Below are positions 25,734 through 33,967 of a DNA stretch of 64,000 bases, piece after piece. The DNA comes from Herbaspirillum frisingense GSF30 (GTDB lineage: Bacteria > Pseudomonadota > Gammaproteobacteria > Burkholderiales > Burkholderiaceae_D). Positions within the stretch are counted from its first letter, which is position 1. Each line of letters opens with the position of its first letter. The notes beneath the pieces are model-generated. The model was not told where the DNA came from, searched no databases, and saw only the letters and a list, made by a program, of their open reading frames with translations. Position numbers and translations under genes: made by a program. The stretch covers positions 1-64,000 of the forward strand of contig NZ_AEEC02000013.1 of NCBI RefSeq assembly GCF_000300975.2, written 5' to 3'.

Positions 25734-26043
25734 GGCGGGCGATCAGGTTCGGGGGAAGTCAGGGCAGGGTCGGGGCCAGCTCAGTAGAAAATGGGAGACC
25801 GGTGGCGCAAGCCTTGCGTCAGCAGACGTTCATTAGAGCAAAGCGACCTGTGAATCCGAACGAAGCATTACGCATGTGCTTGTTTGCTTTTCGCATGCTG
25901 CCACTGGCGCAGTCAGCGCCCGCCCCCGGGGTTGATGCCCTCCGGCAAGCGCGTCAGCACTGTATTTCCAACCAGTATTCGGGGGCGAAATGCGTTAGAA
26001 TGCGCCGACGTTTCAGCTTAAGTCTTTATCAAGAATCACCGCC
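25734..26043. other. divergent promoter region between the sulfur cluster and DUF3717 gene
   Basis: The 310 bases contain no supported gene. TAGAAT at 25996-26001 is a fair -10 for the DUF3717 gene, but the expected -35 is weak. A sigma-54-type -24/-12 element, as used by some sfn genes, was looked for on the minus strand and not found. Confidence 0.4.
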
Positions 26044-26250
26044 ATGCTCACCCTCACCGAACTCGAAGATGCAATCAACTACTGGCGCCAGCAGCGTCCG
26101 GCCAGCGGAGAGGAGTGCGCACTATCCCCCGAAGTCAATGCCCTCGCCGGGCTGTACGCGCTGATGATCTTCCATCGCCGTCATGAGGTCGACCTGGAAC
26201 AGATCGATGCACAGGCACGTCAACTGATCGAGGCCTGGCTGGCCAGCTGA
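26044..26250 (+). CDS. DUF3717 family small protein
   Basis: A 68-aa protein, MLTLTELEDAINYWRQQRPASGEECALSPEVNALAGLYALMIFHRRHEVDLEQID..., matching the DUF3717 family found in Burkholderiales (LTELE-AINYWR, then ALSPEV-LA-LYALMI). It is all helical and cytoplasmic. The function is not known. It stands alone between divergent sulfur genes and the patatin gene. Confidence 0.8.
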   Translation: MLTLTELEDAINYWRQQRPASGEECALSPEVNALAGLYALMIFHRRHEVDLEQIDAQARQLIEAWLAS

Positions 26251-26378
26251 TCGGTGCCGCCGGGCATTTGCCGGCACTTGCATATTGGTCCGGTCACGTT
26301 CCCGTAAGCGCGCTATCCTAGACTCCTTGACGATGTGGTCGCCCTGGCGGTGACAGGCACTCCCTGAAAGGATGAACG

Positions 26379-27593
26379 ATGCGCAAGGACCCCGAACAGA
26401 CAGCTCCGTCCGCTCCCCGCAAACCCGCCAGCCGGTCCGCCGTGCCGGCGGTCAAGCCGCGCGTGGCACTGGTGCTGCAGGGCGGCGGCGCGCTGGGGGC
26501 TTACCAGGCCGGTGTCTATCAGGCCTTGCACGAGCACGACCTCACGCCGGACTGGGTGGTGGGGACCTCGATCGGTGCCATCAATGCCGCCCTGATCGCC
26601 GGCAACCCACGCGAGACCCGCATCGCCCGTCTGCGCGAGTTCTGGGAAACGGTGGCCCACCCCGACCTGTTCGACCTGCGCCAGGTGCCCGATGCACTGC
26701 GCCCCTGGGCCACCCGCGTGACTACGCTGGATACCTTCCTGCGGGGTGCACCCGGCTTCTTCCGGCCGCGCCCGCTCAATGCCTTTTCGCTGGGCCTGCC
26801 GGTGTCACCCGAGGACGCCAGTTTCTATAGCACCGCCGAGCTGGGCGAGACCTTGTCGCGGCTGGTGGATTTCGATTACCTCAACAGCCAGTCCGGCATC
26901 CGCATGACGGTGGCGGCGGTCAAGGTCACCTGTGGCACGCTGGTCAACTTCGACTCCCGCGAACAACCCCTGGGGCCGGAACACGTCATGGCCAGCGGCG
27001 CCCTGCCCCCGGGTTTCGCACCGGTGCGGGTGGACGGCGAGCTGTACTGGGACGGTGGCCTGTATTCCAACACGCCGCTGGAAGCCGTGCTCAACGATGA
27101 GCCCCGCACCAACCTGCTGTGCATGATGGTGGACCTGTGGCATGCCGACGGTCCCGAACCGCGTACCCTGGAAGAGGTGCAGACGCGCGAGAAGGACGTC
27201 ACCTTCGCCTCGCGTTCGCAGCGCCACATCGATGCCTACCTGCAGCAGTACCACCTGCGCCGCGCCGCCCATGCGCTCTACAAGCGGCTGCCGCGTGAAA
27301 TGCTGACCCAGGAAGACAAGCAGATGATGGCCGAGCTCGGCGCCGACAGTACCATTCACATCGTGCGGCTGGCCTATGCAGGACGTGACTGGAACATGGC
27401 TTCCAAGGATGTCAATTTCGCCCGTGGCTCCGTGTTATGGCGCTGGGAACAGGGTTATCAGGATGGCTTGCGCGCCATCGCCCTGGGCAAGGGCTGTGCC
27501 TTTAGCGAGACCGATGCCGGCATCGTGGTGCATGACCTGCCCAGCGGCCATACGCAGGTGCAGCCGGAGAAAACGACCGAACGTTCGGCTTGA
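26379..27593 (+). CDS. patatin-like phospholipase
   Basis: A 404-aa patatin-family protein. Oxyanion-hole glycines are in QGGGALGAYQAG (34-45), the nucleophile motif is GTSIG at 62-66 with Ser64, and the partner Asp is in DGG at 225-227. After about residue 270, a basic helical C-terminal part (DUF3734-like; SRSQRHIDAYLQQYHLRRAAHALYKRLP) follows. Such proteins hydrolyse acyl esters and often appear near PHA genes in Betaproteobacteria; here the phasin gene lies 241 bases downstream. AAAGGA precedes the start. Confidence 0.88.
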   Translation: MRKDPEQTAPSAPRKPASRSAVPAVKPRVALVLQGGGALGAYQAGVYQALHEHDLTPDWVVGTSIGAINAALIAGNPRETRIARLREFWETVAHPDLFDLRQVPDALRPWATRVTTLDTFLRGAPGFFRPRPLNAFSLGLPVSPEDASFYSTAELGETLSRLVDFDYLNSQSGIRMTVAAVKVTCGTLVNFDSREQPLGPEHVMASGALPPGFAPVRVDGELYWDGGLYSNTPLEAVLNDEPRTNLLCMMVDLWHADGPEPRTLEEVQTREKDVTFASRSQRHIDAYLQQYHLRRAAHALYKRLPREMLTQEDKQMMAELGADSTIHIVRLAYAGRDWNMASKDVNFARGSVLWRWEQGYQDGLRAIALGKGCAFSETDAGIVVHDLPSGHTQVQPEKTTERSA

Positions 27594-27650
27594 TCGCCCG
27601 CAAAGCCGCTGCGGGCGCGGCGTGGCATAATTTCAACGACCTCGCCACTA

Positions 27651-27671
27651 TTTTTGTGCGTCGCACAAAAA
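27651..27671. promoter_or_regulatory. PhbF-like operator 1 upstream of the phasin gene
   Basis: TTTTTGTGCG and CGCACAAAAA form a 10-bp perfect inverted repeat around one base. It includes TTGTGC-N3-GCACAA, similar to the TG[N]TGC[N]3GCAA motif reported for the Herbaspirillum PHB regulator PhbF. It lies directly upstream of the -35 of the phasin promoter. It could also be a terminator of the patatin gene, but the one-base loop argues against that. Confidence 0.5.
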
Positions 27672-27675
27672 ACAC

Positions 27676-27703
27676 TTGATTTCACCAAAGAAGTGCATAA
27701 AAT
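27676..27703 (+). promoter_or_regulatory. sigma-70-type promoter of the phasin gene
   Basis: TTGATT (27676-27681) and TAAAAT (27698-27703) are separated by 16 bases. The promoter is flanked on both sides by PhbF-like inverted repeats, so binding there would block it. About 130 bases separate it from the phasin start. Confidence 0.5.
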
Positions 27704-27708
27704 AGGAA

Positions 27709-27724
27709 TTGTTGCGGCGCACAA
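27709..27724. promoter_or_regulatory. PhbF-like operator 2 downstream of the phasin -10
   Basis: TTGTTGCGGCGCACAA contains TGTTGC-N3-GCA, a one-mismatch match to the PhbF-type motif. It lies 5 bases after the -10 hexamer, a position expected to block transcription initiation. Confidence 0.45.
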
Positions 27725-27834
27725 ATCATGATTGTTTGTTGATTCTGGTCGAAAGCCGCTCTCGAAAGCCGATTGTTTGATCGTCACGCTCGTCGGCAAG
27801 CTCATTTGTCATATCTATCACCTAGGAGATGAAC

Positions 27835-28404
27835 ATGTTTTCGTACCAAGATCAGTTTTCCGCCGCTACCAAGGCCAACCTGCAAGCCCACCTGGACCTC
27901 ATCAACAACCTGACCGCCAAGGCCTTCGAAGGCGTGGAAAAGATCGTTGAACTGAACCTGTCGGCCACCAAGGCCACCCTGGAAGAAGCCACCGCCGCCG
28001 CCAAGCAGCTGGCGGCCGCCAAGGACCCGCAGGAACTGCTGTCGCTGGCCGCTGCACAAGCCCAGCCGGGCGCCGAGAAGGCCACCGCCTACAGCCGTCA
28101 CCTGGCCGGCATCGTGTCCTCGACCCAGGCTGAATTCACCAAGGCGGCCGAAGCCCAGATTTCCGAAACCAGCCGCAAGCTGTCGGCCCTGATCGACGAG
28201 ATCAGCAAGAATGCGCCCCCGGGTTCGGAACAGGCCGTGTCCATCCTGAAGGCCACCCTGACCAACGCCAACGCTGCCTACGAGCAACTGTCCAAGAACT
28301 CCAAGCAGGCTGTGGAAACGCTGGAAGCCAACCTGGCCAACGCCACCAAGCAATTCACGGCTGCAGCTGAAAAGACCGTCGCCTCGGCCCGCGCCAAGAA
28401 GTAA
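27835..28404 (+). CDS. phaP: phasin, PHA-granule-associated protein
   Basis: A 189-aa phasin, all helical, MFSYQDQFSAATKANLQAHLDLINNLTAKAFEGVEKIVELNLSATKATLEEA..., ending in a Lys-rich tail. Phasins coat polyhydroxyalkanoate granules and limit their size. AGGAG at 27823 is 7 bases before ATG 27835 and only 1 base before the in-frame ATG 27829, so 27835 is chosen. The promoter and two PhbF-like operators lie upstream; a strong terminator follows. The gene is probably derepressed when PHB accumulates. Confidence 0.93.
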   Translation: MFSYQDQFSAATKANLQAHLDLINNLTAKAFEGVEKIVELNLSATKATLEEATAAAKQLAAAKDPQELLSLAAAQAQPGAEKATAYSRHLAGIVSSTQAEFTKAAEAQISETSRKLSALIDEISKNAPPGSEQAVSILKATLTNANAAYEQLSKNSKQAVETLEANLANATKQFTAAAEKTVASARAKK

Positions 28405-28452
28405 GCCAGACAGCAAGCCAACGCGTCAGGCAATACGCAGCAAGGCAAACGA

Positions 28453-28486
28453 AAAACGCCGCTCCGGGCAACCGGAGCGGCGTTTT
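28453..28486. terminator. bidirectional terminator between phasin and the FAD oxidoreductase
   Basis: A perfect 15-bp stem (28453-28467 with 28472-28486) with a GCAA loop has A-runs on one side and T-runs on the other. It lies between convergent genes and can work for both. Confidence 0.88.
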
Positions 28487-28504
28487 GCATGGGCGGTCCG
28501 ACAA

Positions 28505-30112
28505 TCAGGCCTGCGCCACCATGTCCAGCGCCAGCGCCTCGGCCACACGGATACCGTCGATGGCGGCCGACATGATGCCCCCGGCATAACCGGCACCTTC
28601 ACCGGCCGGATACAGACCCTTGGTATTGAGACTCTGCAGGCTATGGTCGTCGCGCTTGATACGGATGGGCGATGAGGTGCGCGTTTCGATACCGGTCAGC
28701 ACGGCATCGTGCATGGAATAGCCGCGGATCTGCTTTTCGAAGGCCGGCAGCGCTTCGCGGATGGCCTCGATGGCGTAGCTCGGCAACGAAGGATTGAGGT
28801 CGCCCAGCTTCACGCCCGGCTTGTAGGAAGGCTCCACGCTGCCCAGTTGCGTCGAGGGACGATTGGCGATGAAGTCACCCACCAGTTGCGCCGGCGCGTC
28901 GTAGTTGCTGCCACCCAGATCATAGGCGCGGCTTTCCCACTCGCGCTGGAAGGCGATGCCGGCCAGCGGATGACCGGGATAGTCGGCCGGCGAAATGCCC
29001 ACCACGATGCCGCTGTTGGCATTGCGCTCGTTGCGGGAATACTGGCTCATGCCGTTGGTGACCACCCGGCCTGGCTCGGAGGTGGCCGCCACCACCGTGC
29101 CACCCGGGCACATGCAGAAGCTGTACACCGAACGTCCGTTGGAAGCATGGTGCACCAGCTTGTAATCGGCCGCGCCCAGGATGGGATGGCCGGCCCCGGG
29201 ACCGAAGCGGCACTTGTCGATCAGCGACTGCGGGTGTTCGGCGCGGAAGCCGATGGAGAACGGCTTGGCCTCGATGTAGACACCGCGCTCGTAGAGCATC
29301 TCGAAGGTATCGCGGGCGCTGTGGCCGATGGCCAGCACCACATGGTCGGCCTCGATCTGTTCCCCGGTGGCCAGGGTCAGGCCACGGATGCGGCCATCCT
29401 CGATCAGTACATCCTCGACCCGCTGTTCGAAGCGGAATTCACCGCCCAGCTTCTCGATCTTGTCACGCATCAGCTGGATCATCTTGACCAGACGGAAGGT
29501 GCCGATGTGGGGCTTGCTAACGTACATGATCTCCGGCGGCGCATCGGCGGCGACGAATTCGGACAGCACCTTGCGACCGTAATGCTTGGGGTCCTTGACC
29601 TGGCTGTAGAGCTTGCCGTCGGAGAAGGTACCGGCACCGCCTTCGCCGAATTGCACGTTGGACTCGGGCTTGAGCTCGCGCTGGCGCCACAGGCCCCAGG
29701 TGTCCTTGGTACGCTCGCGCACGGTCTTGCCGCGTTCCAGGATGATGGGGTTGAAGCCCATCTCGGCCAGGATCAGCGCGGCGAACAGGCCGCACGGCCC
29801 GAACCCGATCACCACCGGGCGCTTCTTCAGGGTCGCCGGGGCGCGGGTGACGAAATGATAGGAAGTGTCGGGCGTAGGGCCGACATTGGTCTTCTTCGCG
29901 TTGCGCTGCAGGACTTCGGCTTCGTTCCTGAGCGCGACGTCGATGGTGTAGTTCAGGGTGATGGCCGTCTTCTTGCGGGCATCGTAGCTGCGCCGAAACA
30001 GCGTGAAGGACAGCATCTCGTCGGCCTGGATGCCCAGGCGGTCGAGGATGGCGGCGTTCAGTTCATCTTCCGTATGATTCAACGGAAGGCTTAGCTCAGA
30101 GATGCGCAACAT
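28505..30112 (-). CDS. FAD-dependent oxidoreductase of the YtfP/HI0933-like dehydrogenase group
   Basis: A 535-aa flavoprotein. An N-terminal helper domain (about 1-95; LRISELSLPLNHTEDELNAAILDRLGIQADEM) precedes the FAD motif VVIGFGPCGLFAALILAEMG. Later come NVQFGEGGAGTFSDGKLYSQ and a C-terminal dinucleotide-closing segment, GLYPAGEGAGYAGGIMSAAIDGIRVAEAL. The group is widely conserved and annotated as FAD-dependent dehydrogenase, but its substrate is not established. The family YCxCPGG-like SFCMCPGGTVV is present. It is divergent from the MarR-GNAT gene, 256 bases away. Confidence 0.85.
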   Translation of the reverse strand: MLRISELSLPLNHTEDELNAAILDRLGIQADEMLSFTLFRRSYDARKKTAITLNYTIDVALRNEAEVLQRNAKKTNVGPTPDTSYHFVTRAPATLKKRPVVIGFGPCGLFAALILAEMGFNPIILERGKTVRERTKDTWGLWRQRELKPESNVQFGEGGAGTFSDGKLYSQVKDPKHYGRKVLSEFVAADAPPEIMYVSKPHIGTFRLVKMIQLMRDKIEKLGGEFRFEQRVEDVLIEDGRIRGLTLATGEQIEADHVVLAIGHSARDTFEMLYERGVYIEAKPFSIGFRAEHPQSLIDKCRFGPGAGHPILGAADYKLVHHASNGRSVYSFCMCPGGTVVAATSEPGRVVTNGMSQYSRNERNANSGIVVGISPADYPGHPLAGIAFQREWESRAYDLGGSNYDAPAQLVGDFIANRPSTQLGSVEPSYKPGVKLGDLNPSLPSYAIEAIREALPAFEKQIRGYSMHDAVLTGIETRTSSPIRIKRDDHSLQSLNTKGLYPAGEGAGYAGGIMSAAIDGIRVAEALALDMVAQA

Positions 30113-30295
30113 GTGCGGAGACTTTCAACAAGGCTGGGGATGCAGGAGGTGGCGCGCCACGGCGGCCGGTAGGGTCACGGCGGGCGGGCTGCGCGAAAGG
30201 CGACATTCTACTCCAGCAGGCTGGCCGCCCCCAACCCGACGCCGCCCAACGCCAGTTGCGCGCGCGAGACAGCCTGGCGGGCGGCCCGCAAAACT

Positions 30296-30344
30296 GGTTG
30301 CACTACGCAATCATCTGGTCGTACATTGATTGCATATCGCAACC
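30296..30344. promoter_or_regulatory. paired inverted-repeat operators before the MarR-GNAT gene
   Basis: Two 17-bp sites of the form GRTTGC-N5-GCAAYC occur: GGTTGCACTACGCAATC (30296-30312) and GATTGCATATCGCAACC (30328-30344). They start 32 bases apart, about three helical turns. A candidate promoter TTGCAC (30298-30303) and TACATT (30322-30327) lies so that one site covers the -35 and the other begins just after the -10. This fits autorepression by the MarR domain. Confidence 0.55.
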
Positions 30345-30368
30345 ATATGACTGAACCGGGAGAACACC

Positions 30369-31373
30369 ATGGACTACGACGGCCTGCAGCTACCGTCACG
30401 GGAACACACCATCCGCCAGTTGCGGGAGCTCTCCCGCAAGCTGGTGCGCGAGCTGGGCTTCATGCGCAGCACGCTGGCCGGCAGCGACATGGCGCCCTCG
30501 GCGGTGCACGCCATCATCGAGATCGGGCTCAATCCCGGCATCCAGGCGCGCGATCTGGGCGAGCTGCTGTATCTGGACAAGTCCAACACCAGCCGCCAGC
30601 TGGCCAAGCTGGAAGCCCTGGGCCTGGTGCGCCGTACGCCACTGGAAGCTGACGGGCGGGCCTTCAGCCTGGCGCTGACCGAGGCCGGGCAGGCCCTGCG
30701 CAAGAAGATCGACAAGTTCGCCACCGACCAGGTCTCCGCAGCGCTGCGGCGGATCGTGCCGGAAGACCAGCAAGGCCTGCTACGCGCACTGGCGCTGTAT
30801 TCGCAGGCCCTGTCGCGTGAAAACCCGAACGCCGCAGCCTCGCAAGAGAAGCAGCCGATACCGTTGTGCCTCGGCTACCAGCCCGGCTGCATCGGCGACA
30901 TCGCCAGCCTGCATGCGCGCTATTACGCCGAGGCGGCCGGTTTCGGCGTGTTCTTCGAGCACAAGGTGGGTAGTGAACTGGGGGCCTTCGCCCAGCTGCT
31001 ACCGGTCGCCGGCAAGCAACTCTGGACGCATGTGGAGCAGGGACGCACCCTGGCGTCGATCGTCATCGATGGTGATCCCGCCAGCGGGGTGGCCCACCTG
31101 CGCTGGTTCATCGTCGATGACAGCCTGCGCGGCGCCGGCGTGGGCCGGCGCCTGCTGGAGGAGGCCATGGCATTTGTCGATGCGCACGGATTCGAATGCT
31201 ACCTGTGGACTTTCCAGGGGCTGGATGCGGCGCGCCACCTGTATCTGGCGGCAGGCTTCACGCTGGCCGAGGAGTCGCCCGGGGAGCAATGGGGCAGCCG
31301 GGTGGTGGAGCAGCGCTATGTGCGGGCAGCACGTGGCAAGGTGGCTGAAGTGACTGAACCGGCCCGGCGCTGA
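30369..31373 (+). CDS. MarR-GNAT fusion regulator/acetyltransferase
   Basis: A 334-aa two-domain protein. Residues 1-145 form a MarR-type winged helix (TIRQLRELSRKLVRELGF, then LGELLYLDKSNTSRQLAKLEALGLVRRTPLEADGRAFSLALTEAG). Residues about 155-320 form a GNAT acetyltransferase (VAHLRWFIVDDSLRGAGVGRRLLEEAMAFV, with the acetyl-CoA loop RGAGVG, then AARHLYLAAGF). Such fusions probably sense or modify a small molecule as well as bind DNA. Operator-like repeats lie directly upstream. The gene is divergent from the FAD oxidoreductase, a possible target. Confidence 0.88.
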   Translation: MDYDGLQLPSREHTIRQLRELSRKLVRELGFMRSTLAGSDMAPSAVHAIIEIGLNPGIQARDLGELLYLDKSNTSRQLAKLEALGLVRRTPLEADGRAFSLALTEAGQALRKKIDKFATDQVSAALRRIVPEDQQGLLRALALYSQALSRENPNAAASQEKQPIPLCLGYQPGCIGDIASLHARYYAEAAGFGVFFEHKVGSELGAFAQLLPVAGKQLWTHVEQGRTLASIVIDGDPASGVAHLRWFIVDDSLRGAGVGRRLLEEAMAFVDAHGFECYLWTFQGLDAARHLYLAAGFTLAEESPGEQWGSRVVEQRYVRAARGKVAEVTEPARR

Positions 31374-31595
31374 TCAAGCCGGTATCGCAAAGTATCAATC
31401 TGCCCGGAGTTGTTACGGCAGCCGGATGCAGTGCTGCGCCCGCGCCCATGCCGGCGCAGCGCACACCCACACCAGGAAACAACTGGAAACACAACATTAC
31501 AGTCTTAAAGAAGAGCGGCTCCTACAGTGGCTTCACGGCGCGACCACAGCGACGCGCTGCATCCACCACCATGCTGTCCATTACAGGAGTCCATG

Positions 31596-31934
31596 ATGAA
31601 AACCACAACAAGTCGCATCGCCTTCGCCTTTGTCACCACCCTCTCCGCCTTGGGCGCCACCCTGGCCGCCGCCCCCGCCGCCCAGGCGCAGGTGGTGGGC
31701 GTGGATGTGCGCATCGGCACGCCACCACCGGCCCCGCGCTATGAAGTCGCCCCGCCGCCCCGCCACGGCTATGCCTGGGCACCGGGCTACTGGGCCTGGA
31801 ACGGTCACCGCCACGTCTGGGTGGGTGGCCACTGGGAACGCGTGCGCCGCGGTTATGCGCGCTATGAGCCGGCCCACTGGCAACAAGGCCCGGGCGGCGG
31901 CTGGCACTTCATTCCGGGTCACTGGGCGCGTTGA
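31596..31934 (+). CDS. secreted YXWGXW-repeat-type protein
   Basis: A 112-aa protein with a Sec signal peptide (MKTTTSRIAFAFVTTLSALGATLAAAPAAQA). The mature part is short and rich in Trp, Tyr, His and Gly, with repeats such as YAWAPGYWAWNGHRHVWVGGHWERVRRGYARYEPAHW and a final WHFIPGHWAR. This matches the YXWGXW/BcpO-type envelope proteins, of unknown role. AGGAG at 31585 decides Met at 31596 rather than 31593. Its last 26 bases overlap the 3' end of the convergent mnmC gene. Confidence 0.75.
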   Translation: MKTTTSRIAFAFVTTLSALGATLAAAPAAQAQVVGVDVRIGTPPPAPRYEVAPPPRHGYAWAPGYWAWNGHRHVWVGGHWERVRRGYARYEPAHWQQGPGGGWHFIPGHWAR

Positions 31935-33831
31935 TCGCGTCGAACGCACCGGCTGACAAGCCCGCAAAACGAGCCGGGTCCAGCGCCGCCACCAGATCAC
32001 GCGGCAGCGGCAAGGGCTCGCGCTCGATCATCGACGCCAGCAGTTCCGCCATCAGCGGTGCCCAGATCAGGCCCCGCGACGCATAGCCCAGCAAACCGTA
32101 GAGCCCCGGATCCTGCCCCGGCAGTGCTCCCACCAGCGGCAGCCGGTCGGGCGCGATGCAGCGCTGACCGACCCGCCCGCCCAGATCGGGATCGGCGGCA
32201 TCCGGCAACCCCGGCTGCCCATGGTGCTGGTCGATCTGCGGCAGCATGTGGCGCAGACGGTCGAGATTGTCGGCATGACTGTCGACCCGCAAGACGGGAT
32301 CGTCGAAGCGGTCGTAGCTGGCACCCATGCAGACTTGCCCGGCGTAGGGCCGGGTCAGGTAGCCGTCACCGCACAGGGCGTACGGCAGGTCGGGAAATCC
32401 TTGCGCCGGCAGATGCGTGACCTGGCCGCGCACCGCGTTCAGTGGCAGGTCGGCCGCCTGGGCCAGCGCCCTGGCCTGTGCCCCGGCAGCCAGGATCACC
32501 AACGGCACCTGGGCGATCACGCTGCCCGCTGCATCCAGCGCCTGCCATTGCGCGCTCGCCTGCTCGCGCTGCAGGCGCGCCACGGCGCGACCGAAGTGGG
32601 TGGCAAGCTGTCCGTGTGAACTGGCCTGCGCCAGCAGGCGGCGGCAGACCGAGGGCGGATGCAACCAGCCTGCTTCCGGAAAGAAATAGCCCCCGCCCAT
32701 GGTCGGCATGCCCAGCGCAGCAGCCGTTTCGGCAGCCGACATCCAGCGTGCATAACGGGCGGGGTACTGCCATTGCTGCGCCCCCTGTTCGAAGGACCAG
32801 GCCTGCTTGGCATCGCGCCCGAACTGCAGGATGCCGCAGCATTCACCGGTGATGGCCGCGCCCTCCTCCAAGCCCACGCCCCCCAGTGCCTGCCAGCGTT
32901 GCGCTGCGAACAGGAAGGCCGCACGCGTCAGGCGCGCCAGCGGACTGTCGTCGCGTGCCAACGCGGGCATGAAGAGACCGCCGTGATTGCCGGAGGCACG
33001 CGTGGCTACGTCCGGCCCGGCATCCACCAGATCGATGCGCCAGCCACGTGCGGCCAGACGTTCGGCGATGGCCGTGCCGGCCAGGCCGGCGCCGATCACC
33101 AGTGCATGACGGGGCTGGCGCGGGTGACGCTGCAACGGGGTATCGCTGGTGGCCACATGCGAAGCCGGACGCGCCCACATCGGCGCGTAGCGCAAGGTCA
33201 ATACGTCGTCACCAAGCGGGCCACGTGGGTGAACGGAAAAGCCGACCTGGCGCATTGCCGCCGTCAAGGCCACTGATGCCGCCTCGTCAATCCCCCACAC
33301 CATGGCCTGAGCGCCGGTCCAGGCCAGGCGCGCCAGCCGTTTGCAAGCGTGCGCATGCCAGGGCGGAGCAGCGGCGTCGAAGCGCTGCGGATCGGCATGC
33401 AGGTAGAACAGATCGACTGGCGCCTCCAGCCGCGCCAGCTCTTCTTCCAGTGCGCCCCAGATCAGTGTCAGCACCACCCTGCCCTCGTCCAGCAGCAGCC
33501 GGTGCGTGCCGGGCAGCGGCAAGGGCCAGGCTTCGCGCAAGGCCTGTGCATAAGTCAAATCTGAATGGAGGGCGTCCGCCGTCGGCGGGTGCGGCAGGAT
33601 GGCGATGTAATGCAGGCGCTGCACTGGCCCCTGCGCCCGCTGTCGCGCGAAGGCATGCCAGGTGGCGAAAAAGGCATGGCCCAGACCGAAATGCAGGTCC
33701 AGCACCACGGCCGTGGACTGCTCGCTCAGGCAATCAGGGATCGCCACCGGGCCGGGCGCAGCTTGCGCGGCGTCGGCACGCCAGGCGGCCAGCAATTCCG
33801 GGGAGGCAGGTTGGAGGGGGCAGGCAGGCAT
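31909..33831 (-). CDS. mnmC: tRNA modification protein MnmC with a degenerate methyltransferase half
   Basis: A 640-aa two-domain protein. The C-terminal oxidase half starts with the FAD motif VIGAGLAG (245-252) and has GECCGILQFG, CMGASYDRF and QRCIAPDRLPLVGAL, as in MnmC enzymes that turn cmnm5(s2)U34 to nm5(s2)U34. The N-terminal half should be the SAM methyltransferase. It keeps LPLPGTHRLLLDEGRV, but the GFGTGLNF-type motif reads HFGLGHAF (47-54) and the catalytic DGFAP-type segment reads LHADPQ, with His145 where Asp is expected. The methylation step is therefore probably lost or altered. It is divergent from a GntR regulator. Confidence 0.86.
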   Translation of the reverse strand: MPACPLQPASPELLAAWRADAAQAAPGPVAIPDCLSEQSTAVVLDLHFGLGHAFFATWHAFARQRAQGPVQRLHYIAILPHPPTADALHSDLTYAQALREAWPLPLPGTHRLLLDEGRVVLTLIWGALEEELARLEAPVDLFYLHADPQRFDAAAPPWHAHACKRLARLAWTGAQAMVWGIDEAASVALTAAMRQVGFSVHPRGPLGDDVLTLRYAPMWARPASHVATSDTPLQRHPRQPRHALVIGAGLAGTAIAERLAARGWRIDLVDAGPDVATRASGNHGGLFMPALARDDSPLARLTRAAFLFAAQRWQALGGVGLEEGAAITGECCGILQFGRDAKQAWSFEQGAQQWQYPARYARWMSAAETAAALGMPTMGGGYFFPEAGWLHPPSVCRRLLAQASSHGQLATHFGRAVARLQREQASAQWQALDAAGSVIAQVPLVILAAGAQARALAQAADLPLNAVRGQVTHLPAQGFPDLPYALCGDGYLTRPYAGQVCMGASYDRFDDPVLRVDSHADNLDRLRHMLPQIDQHHGQPGLPDAADPDLGGRVGQRCIAPDRLPLVGALPGQDPGLYGLLGYASRGLIWAPLMAELLASMIEREPLPLPRDLVAALDPARFAGLSAGAFDAINAPSDPE

Positions 33832-33903
33832 TCTCGGGGCATCCAGGAGCGGGATCGATCAAGGCCGCCATTCTACGCCGCCCGCCTGCGCAGACCTTGC
33901 GCC

Positions 33904-33941
33904 TTGACAAAGCCCACCGCTCTCCATAATCTGCATACAGA
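33904..33941 (+). promoter_or_regulatory. promoter and possible operator of the GntR gene
   Basis: TTGACA (33904-33909) is a perfect -35, and CATAAT (33925-33930) a good -10 at a short 15-base spacing. Directly after lies TCTGCATACAGA (33930-33941), an inverted repeat with TCTG/CAGA arms. Its position suggests autoregulation by the GntR protein. Confidence 0.42.
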
Positions 33942-33967
33942 ACACAGAAAAAGCAAACCTACACGCA

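Noticed and set aside
28709-30094. Open frame of 461 codons on the plus strand
   Set aside because: It is antisense to the FAD oxidoreductase, which has clear motifs.
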